A stretch of 64,000 nucleotides of DNA from Bugulina stolonifera (taxonomy: Eukaryota; Bryozoa; Gymnolaemata; Cheilostomatida; Bugulidae): assembly GCA_935421135.1 (NCBI GenBank), contig OW285187.1, positions 9,176,001 to 9,240,000 of the forward strand, written 5' to 3'. The notes under the pieces are model-generated. The model was not told the origin of the DNA and ran no database searches. It saw only the letters and a list, made by a program, of their open reading frames with translations. Positions within the stretch are counted from its first letter, which is position 1; the number at the start of each line of letters is the position of its first letter. Below, one piece after another: positions 58,501-64,000 of this stretch. The translations under genes and the position numbers were made by a program.

Positions 58501-61500
58501 CATGTACAATGTTAGTGATATGTCAAAGGAATAAAAATACCAAAGTGTTGAGTAAGTACTGAAACATATGCAAGTACAACACAGGCCTACAGTATGCGTT
58601 GCATATAAATGATGCTTTGCAGCCCTCAACAAACATTGAAAATTGTAGAAGGTGATTTATAGTTCCTCACTTACTCCCCCCCCCATCCCCCCCATCTAAT
58701 CATTTAGATAGGTTGTAACCAATACATTGATAATTTCTGGTGTTGATTTTATTTTACCTATTCGGTAAAGGTGTAATAGGCATGATTCTGTGTTTTAGTG
58801 ACTATTGCATCTATTGTTGTAGTATAACAGAACTATTAATGACTCTCTACCCCTGGCAGCAGCTGTGGCCATGTCATGCTGTGCTATTGGCAGCAATAGA
58901 GGATTCGATGAGTTTGTACCACACCATGTAAGTAGTTCTATCATATTTCTAAATGCTAATAATAGTAGTTTAGTGCTGCTATATTCTACACCATGTGTAT
59001 GCAGTATGCAGTATAGTAACACTATATTTATGTGATATGCCTACAACCTAACAAATGTACAACATCACAACTAGAGCTTGTGAATATCGACAGGTCACAA
59101 ACATCAGCAACCAATTCGTTTGATGACACATTCAAACAAATATTGTTTACAGTAAATGAAACAATACCCTTTTGTTTTACTTTTCTTTTCCCAGCCAAAC
59201 ATTATTTGCATATAAAAATACTATTATTTATGAATAATTTAAATTTATTCTAAGCATTACAGAAATACATATATTATTATGATGTAGCATTTCCTCCAAT
59301 GTTGTTTGATGTCTATGGTAGAACACAAGAGGTCAATGTTACTTGACAACATTGTTATGTCACAGAATTGTCATTATATGGTACATGATACATGCAGTTA
59401 TGTAACCACATGTACATTCTTCTTTTTCATTCAATGGTACCTGCTGCTCAGTTAGTTCTCCCACACTTCTGTGGCACACATATTTGATACTATGTAATAA
59501 TATAATATTGTACATTGAAACAAGTCTCTGACTGCTCACAGACAAATTCCTTGCTAAAAATACAATATACATGTATATAATTATACATGTTATAATAATA
59601 AATTATAATCATAACACGTATAATTATGTACTATACAACATAAAATAATGCACTGTATCATCTATTTATTATCTAGCTACTGCATATATCACATTCTGAT
59701 ATTCAATAGATCCATGTAGTTGAAGAGACTAGACTCTATCCCAGCTGGTCTGATGATGTCACACATTCTGCTGGGTACAGCTCTACTGATACTGGTATCA
59801 TCTCTGCTAAAGCGGTTCTCAACTCTTTACACAGACACATGGGAGATGCCGGCTATTCTCAGGTAGACCTACGTCCAATTCACAAATGACAATTATTGTG
59901 GTCCAACCAGCAGTATTATACAGACTAAAATTGAATTTTGCAACAACTTTGATTTGTCGACATTTAACATTTAGGCAATTCTACTCAAATTGTTATTGTT
60001 AAAATTACACAGTCTATGGCATCACATTTGTAGATCTATGTTCATGATCTAAGTGCAGACGTACTTTCCATAACTAGGCACAACCCCAATACTCACGCAT
60101 CATTCATAGGAGTTATGAGAAGTGCTTCCAACCTTAATGCTAGTGCCAACCCTGACTGTGACCGACTTACATTCGAAGGTATCTAAATCTATTTTATTGA
60201 GCAGCTCATAATTTATGTAATAAATTGGCAATTTTTAAAAATCTTTTTTTATTTTCCACATTGGTTGAAAGAACTAATTAATATCCAGTGGTTTGTAAGT
60301 TTATGTTAACATTTAGAGGGGTCTTCCTTCTTTTAAAGTCCACTGTTATGTATGTACATGTAGGCCTAGGTGATTAATTAATAATTACATTTTGCAGTTG
60401 TCCCCTCCTGCGAATGGATATTTTTGTTGGTAATAGGGGTTGGTTCCTTTGAAATAATATTCATGTACAGTGGCTTAGCAAATGCCATTCTGTACTTTGA
60501 ATATACTTCAAATACTTGTAGGATGTGTTAGCTAAGAGAAGATAACTCTACCTTAGAATCAGATTTATTATAATTCCACTACAAAGTGCATGTGTGTAGA
60601 GTTATTGGTGAATATTACAGGTAGGATTGGTGAGGTCAAGTTATATGGTAGGATTAAAGAGTTAGAGGGACCTATACAGCACAGCAGACATGAGAAATAT
60701 GTGAATGGACTTATTTCCCATGTTACCGAGTTACAGACAGATGTGAGTATTGGAGAGATCTCTGGTCTGGAGTGGAGCCAGTCATCTCCTCACGCACAGA
60801 CCATCTCCTTCAAGAATTTCCCTCCTGGCTCAGTCCTGGTTTTCAGGTATGCAGCAGCTTCTGTGTTCACTGAAGTGTTCTATTACATATTATTGTGGCT
60901 GCATTAGTATTATACACTGTACATGACGACTTACTCAAAATTCATGAAGTTATTTAAAGTTGTCCCCTCAATGATTTTACTGAGTAAGGGGAGAAAACTC
61001 CAAAATGATGTTTTATATGGTTTTTGTTTTTACAGTGTGTTACCCAACACTGGATTGACAAATGCTCTGACTGAAATATTTCAATATGTATCAACTATGA
61101 ACAAGTATGAACCTAAGGAGGGACTCGTGCAGTCTCAATCAGGTAAATGCCTAAACTTGCACTATAATAATGCTATTTATCATCTGTCTGTGTTTCTCAC
61201 AGTTTGTCTCATTTTAGTCCATTTGTTTGCGTGCACAGCAAGTCTTTCTGGAAGTATATATTGAAAAAAGTAGTTTCATGTCCAAACACCATTATAGATG
61301 TAATTATAATATCAGTTTAGCAATTCGTTGAAATACAATATGAATAGGGCTGTGAAATTACACTGTATAATATTTTTTCAAAATGTGCATTTTGATTCCA
61401 TTTATTATCCTTGAAACATATTCGCTCACAAGTTATTCACCTTGATAAGAAGTTGTTTTTCCATGACTAGGATGCTTCTCAAAGAAACAAGTTGACAGAA

Positions 61501-64000
61501 AACAACTTCTTGCTATAATCCATGCTTTGATAACTTTGTAGATGAGGTTGGAAATATTGAACATATGATGTCTAAGCTTACACTATCAGATCTGAATGCT
61601 GTTTTATACCATTGTGATGCAGAAGAGAGGTCAATTAATGGCTACGGCAGCTATTATATACCTGAATATGGTTCCCTTGTATATACAGGGCTACAAGGTT
61701 GGTGCAATGTGTGCTAAGTACAGAATCCTTACAGTCTATAGTATCTAATGGCATTGATAAAAGTGTCAACTCATAAGTTTAACTGGTGTCTTTAATCTAG
61801 ACAGCGTACAGCATGTAATATAGTAACTATATTATACCTGTAATGAACCATACATATTCATGTATACTATGTTATACTTGTAGGCATTTTCTCAGTGATG
61901 ACCAGAATAAGAAGTAGAAATGACCTTGGTCACCCGCTCTGTCAAAATATTAGACATGGTGATTGGCTGTTTGAGTACATCGTAAACAGGTTGGCTTCCT
62001 ATCCAGCACTTCAACAGGTACGATTACTAGCAGTACAACCGTGATGACTCATTTTAAAGTCAGCTTTAGTTGTAAATCATGATTTTTTGTGTTGACTTTT
62101 TCTTCATGAAGAAGGGAATTCTTATCAATGTGTATCATATTATGTTTACCATCCATTGGAACAATAAATATACTCATACACCATGCCATTCAGTGAAAGT
62201 TTATTTCTATTGTCTTGATGTAATAATTGTACGCTCATCGTTTAGCTGTCAGAGTTTATATCCGCGATACTGAAACATGTGAAGCTGCTACCTCGCTATC
62301 TCATACCCTGCTACTTCGACATCGTCATGACCAGCCTCTCTATGGTTTTGTATCAAACAGTGTGGAATAAGCTAGGCCCGTAAGTCTAATACTATAATGC
62401 AACTGGAAATTCTCTTGTAAATTAATTAAAATTATATTAAAAAATTCGACCCCAAAACATATACATGTATATAAAATATATCTTTCGGTACATTTTAAAG
62501 GTTTATAAGATCTGGATCTCCACTTGTGAAGGAGTTAGCTTTGAGTAGTCTACAGTTCTGTGGTAGGATTGAGACTGCCAAACTAGCCAGGTTGTCTCCT
62601 AGTCTAGAGGTCAAGTACAAACATCCTGTCACTGGAGAATATGATCTAGTCAGCATATCGGCAGGTAGTTACACTAGTTTACAAGTCATTAGTTGTCACT
62701 CGTGATTATTAATTTACACGGTTGTAGATTGGCACTGGAGGCATGAGAAAGGAGATAATAGAATTGTACTAGTTCTCCTCATATGGTTTAGCAGCTAAAT
62801 ATACTGTAGAAGCTTATGTATATAAATGGAATGTAACATTTCTGTTTTAAAATTTTCAGGTCTACCTCACTTCTCGGAGGGTCTGATGAGGATATGGGGT
62901 AGAGATACGTTTATTGCTCTTAGAGGGCTCATGCTTGTCACAGGAAGGTTCCTTGAAGCAAAGTAAGTTGAATGAATTGTTCTATTACTCAATATAGCTA
63001 TCATATAAACAGATTAACAGAATACATGCGTTTTTGTCATCCTTTATAGAAATGTCCTCTCTATTTTAGAGCTATCATCCTGTCCTTTGCTGCAACGTTG
63101 CGACATGGTCTAATACCAAACCTCCATGGAGAAGGAATACATGCCAGATATAACTGCAGAGATGCGGTGTGGTGGTGGTTGCAGGCCATCCAGGACTACT
63201 GCACCCTTGTACCACAAGGTCACAGTATACTCAAGGACGAGGTGCTGAGAGTCTATCACATGGATGATAACAAGCCATATGCCGCTGGTCAACTAGTACG
63301 TAATGTGTAACATAGTGAAATAATCTTAATACACAATTATACTCCCATTGACTCAAAAATATTTTCTATTGTCTCTACATTTTGGTTAAATTGCATTATT
63401 TTGATTACAATCTATACTGGCTATAGAACTAATGGTCTGTGCATCATTACAGTGTACTTTACCGTTGTAGACTCAAGCGTTAGCTGAGGTTATGCAGGAA
63501 TCGCTACAGAGACATGCTGATGGTATCAAATTTAGAGAGAGGAATGCTGGCTGTGATATAGATGAGCATATGACTGATGCAGGGTTCAATGTGGAAGCTA
63601 GGATAGACTGGGATACAGGGTTTGTTACTGGAGGAAATGCCCATAACTGTGGAACTTGGATGGACAAAATGGGCTCAAGCGCTAAAGCTGGGAACAAAGG
63701 GAAACCTGCTACCCCAAGGTGGTGTTCAAGTTACAAAAGTGTCTGAGTAGATCTAGTTGCTTATTTTCCAGAATGTAAATGCTTAAGTTGAATTACACCC
63801 TAACCCTTATGTCGGAGTTCCATATGCTACTATCTATTGTATATTCTTTCTTAGCGCTGTAGATAGATCACCGATCATAAGTACTAAGTAATATGGGCAC
63901 TGGAATTCAAGTTTGATACTGCCGCGTAGTTTTTAATATTTTCCAGCTATAAATGCATGCTGTATAGTATTAAGCACTAAGTTTTGACTAAATAGCATAC
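52539..64000 (+). CDS. AGL: Glycogen debranching enzyme (4-alpha-glucanotransferase / amylo-1,6-glucosidase), 3'-truncated
   Basis: Cytosolic bifunctional enzyme removing glycogen branches after phosphorylase. Exons: 52539-52614, 53003-53228, 53407-53690, 54104-54384, 54559-54664, 54750-54909, 55425-55640, 55883-56031, 56174-56361, 56577-56700, 57688-57857, 58823-58927, 59710-59862, 60034-60178, 60621-60846, 61036-61142, 61542-61697, 61884-62017, 62246-62379, 62501-62664, 62860-62962, 63070-63295, 63471-63718. About 1,293 of roughly 1,530 residues. Phases are consistent. Start [12 protein letters not shown] aligns with the human N-terminus. Transferase site: [15 protein letters not shown] (Asp about 551), YVMAELF (Glu about 580), DATHDNES (Asp about 652). 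Glucosidase half: [11 protein letters not shown] and [14 protein letters not shown] (Asp about 1167). The second glucosidase acid and the C-terminus lie beyond the window. The last donor (GTGGTG) is weak. Confidence 0.96.
54017..54088 (+). pseudogene. Decayed duplicate of AGL exon 5 3' end plus donor
   Basis: This 72-bp stretch in the intron before exon 4 aligns at roughly 77% identity with 54613-54684, the end of exon 5 with its splice donor and the start of the following intron. It still reads without stops as [17 protein letters not shown], against [17 protein letters not shown] in the real exon, and keeps GGTGAGTTTA. It lies 596 bp upstream of its parent, consistent with tandem duplication of an exon 4-5 unit followed by loss of one exon 4. 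The rest of the exon copy is not recognisable. Confidence 0.8.
56701..57687 (+). other. AGL intron 10 (0.99 kb)
   Basis: AT-rich, with scattered ACATGTA words; I see no gene or structured element. Confidence 0.7.
57858..58822 (+). other. AGL intron 11 (0.97 kb)
   Basis: Contains a CATGTACA(A/G)TGTTA-type short tandem repeat at about 58440-58515 (three copies), a C-rich run near 58674-58692, and no coding signal. Confidence 0.7.
58928..59709 (+). other. AGL intron 12 (0.78 kb)
   Basis: AT-rich intron, stop-dense in all frames apart from short incidental open frames. No recognisable element. Confidence 0.7.
63719..64000 (+). other. AGL intron 23, truncated by the window edge
   Basis: Follows the exon ending AACCTGCTACCCCAAG. 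The next expected peptide (starting near DGSAVE in human) is not encoded before position 64000, so the remaining exons are downstream. Confidence 0.6.

Overview
The window is nuclear DNA from an animal. It is AT-rich and intron-dense, with GT-AG introns mostly of 50-1000 bp and short gaps between genes. It holds four recognisable protein genes. All are orthologues of conserved animal or eukaryotic genes, and all read cleanly through exon chains whose splice phases agree. The compact layout, strong divergence from vertebrate sequences and many ACATGTA-type simple repeats suggest a non-bilaterian invertebrate. A demosponge is my best guess, but the sequence alone does not prove it.

Layout. (1) 1-4080, plus strand: the 3' part of a SMARCC (BAF155/BAF170, Swi3/Moira) gene, a scaffold subunit of SWI/SNF (BAF) chromatin remodellers. 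(2) 4788-40052, minus strand: a complete KMT2C/KMT2D-type (MLL3/MLL4, Trr) histone H3K4 methyltransferase. I could trace 68 coding exons giving 13,827 nt, or 4,608 codons plus stop. It has the full family architecture: extended PHD 1, PHD clusters, HMG box, coiled coils, LLKRLL motif, extended PHD 2, FYRN/FYRC, WIN motif, SET and post-SET. (3) 42994-48485, minus strand: a complete 13-exon SREK1 (SFRS12) splicing regulator of 553 aa, with two RRMs, an RS/RE domain and an acidic tail. (4) 52539-64000, plus strand: glycogen debranching enzyme AGL, 23 exons and about 1,293 residues, cut by the window end.

SMARCC and KMT2 converge tail to tail 707 bp apart. KMT2 and SREK1 lie head to tail on the minus strand. 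SREK1 and AGL diverge across about 4 kb. The first two genes both serve chromatin activation at enhancers and promoters. SREK1 acts in pre-mRNA splicing and AGL in cytosolic glycogen breakdown, so there is no operon-like logic.

Non-coding content is mostly intronic. It includes a perfect 45-bp inverted repeat, several minisatellites (17-bp, about 20-bp and about 33-bp units), a tRNA-derived SINE-like element, a decayed copy of an AGL exon, and a likely KMT2 leader exon/promoter. I found no CRISPR, prokaryotic operon, virus or clearly novel system. The interesting material is unusual detail within conserved genes.
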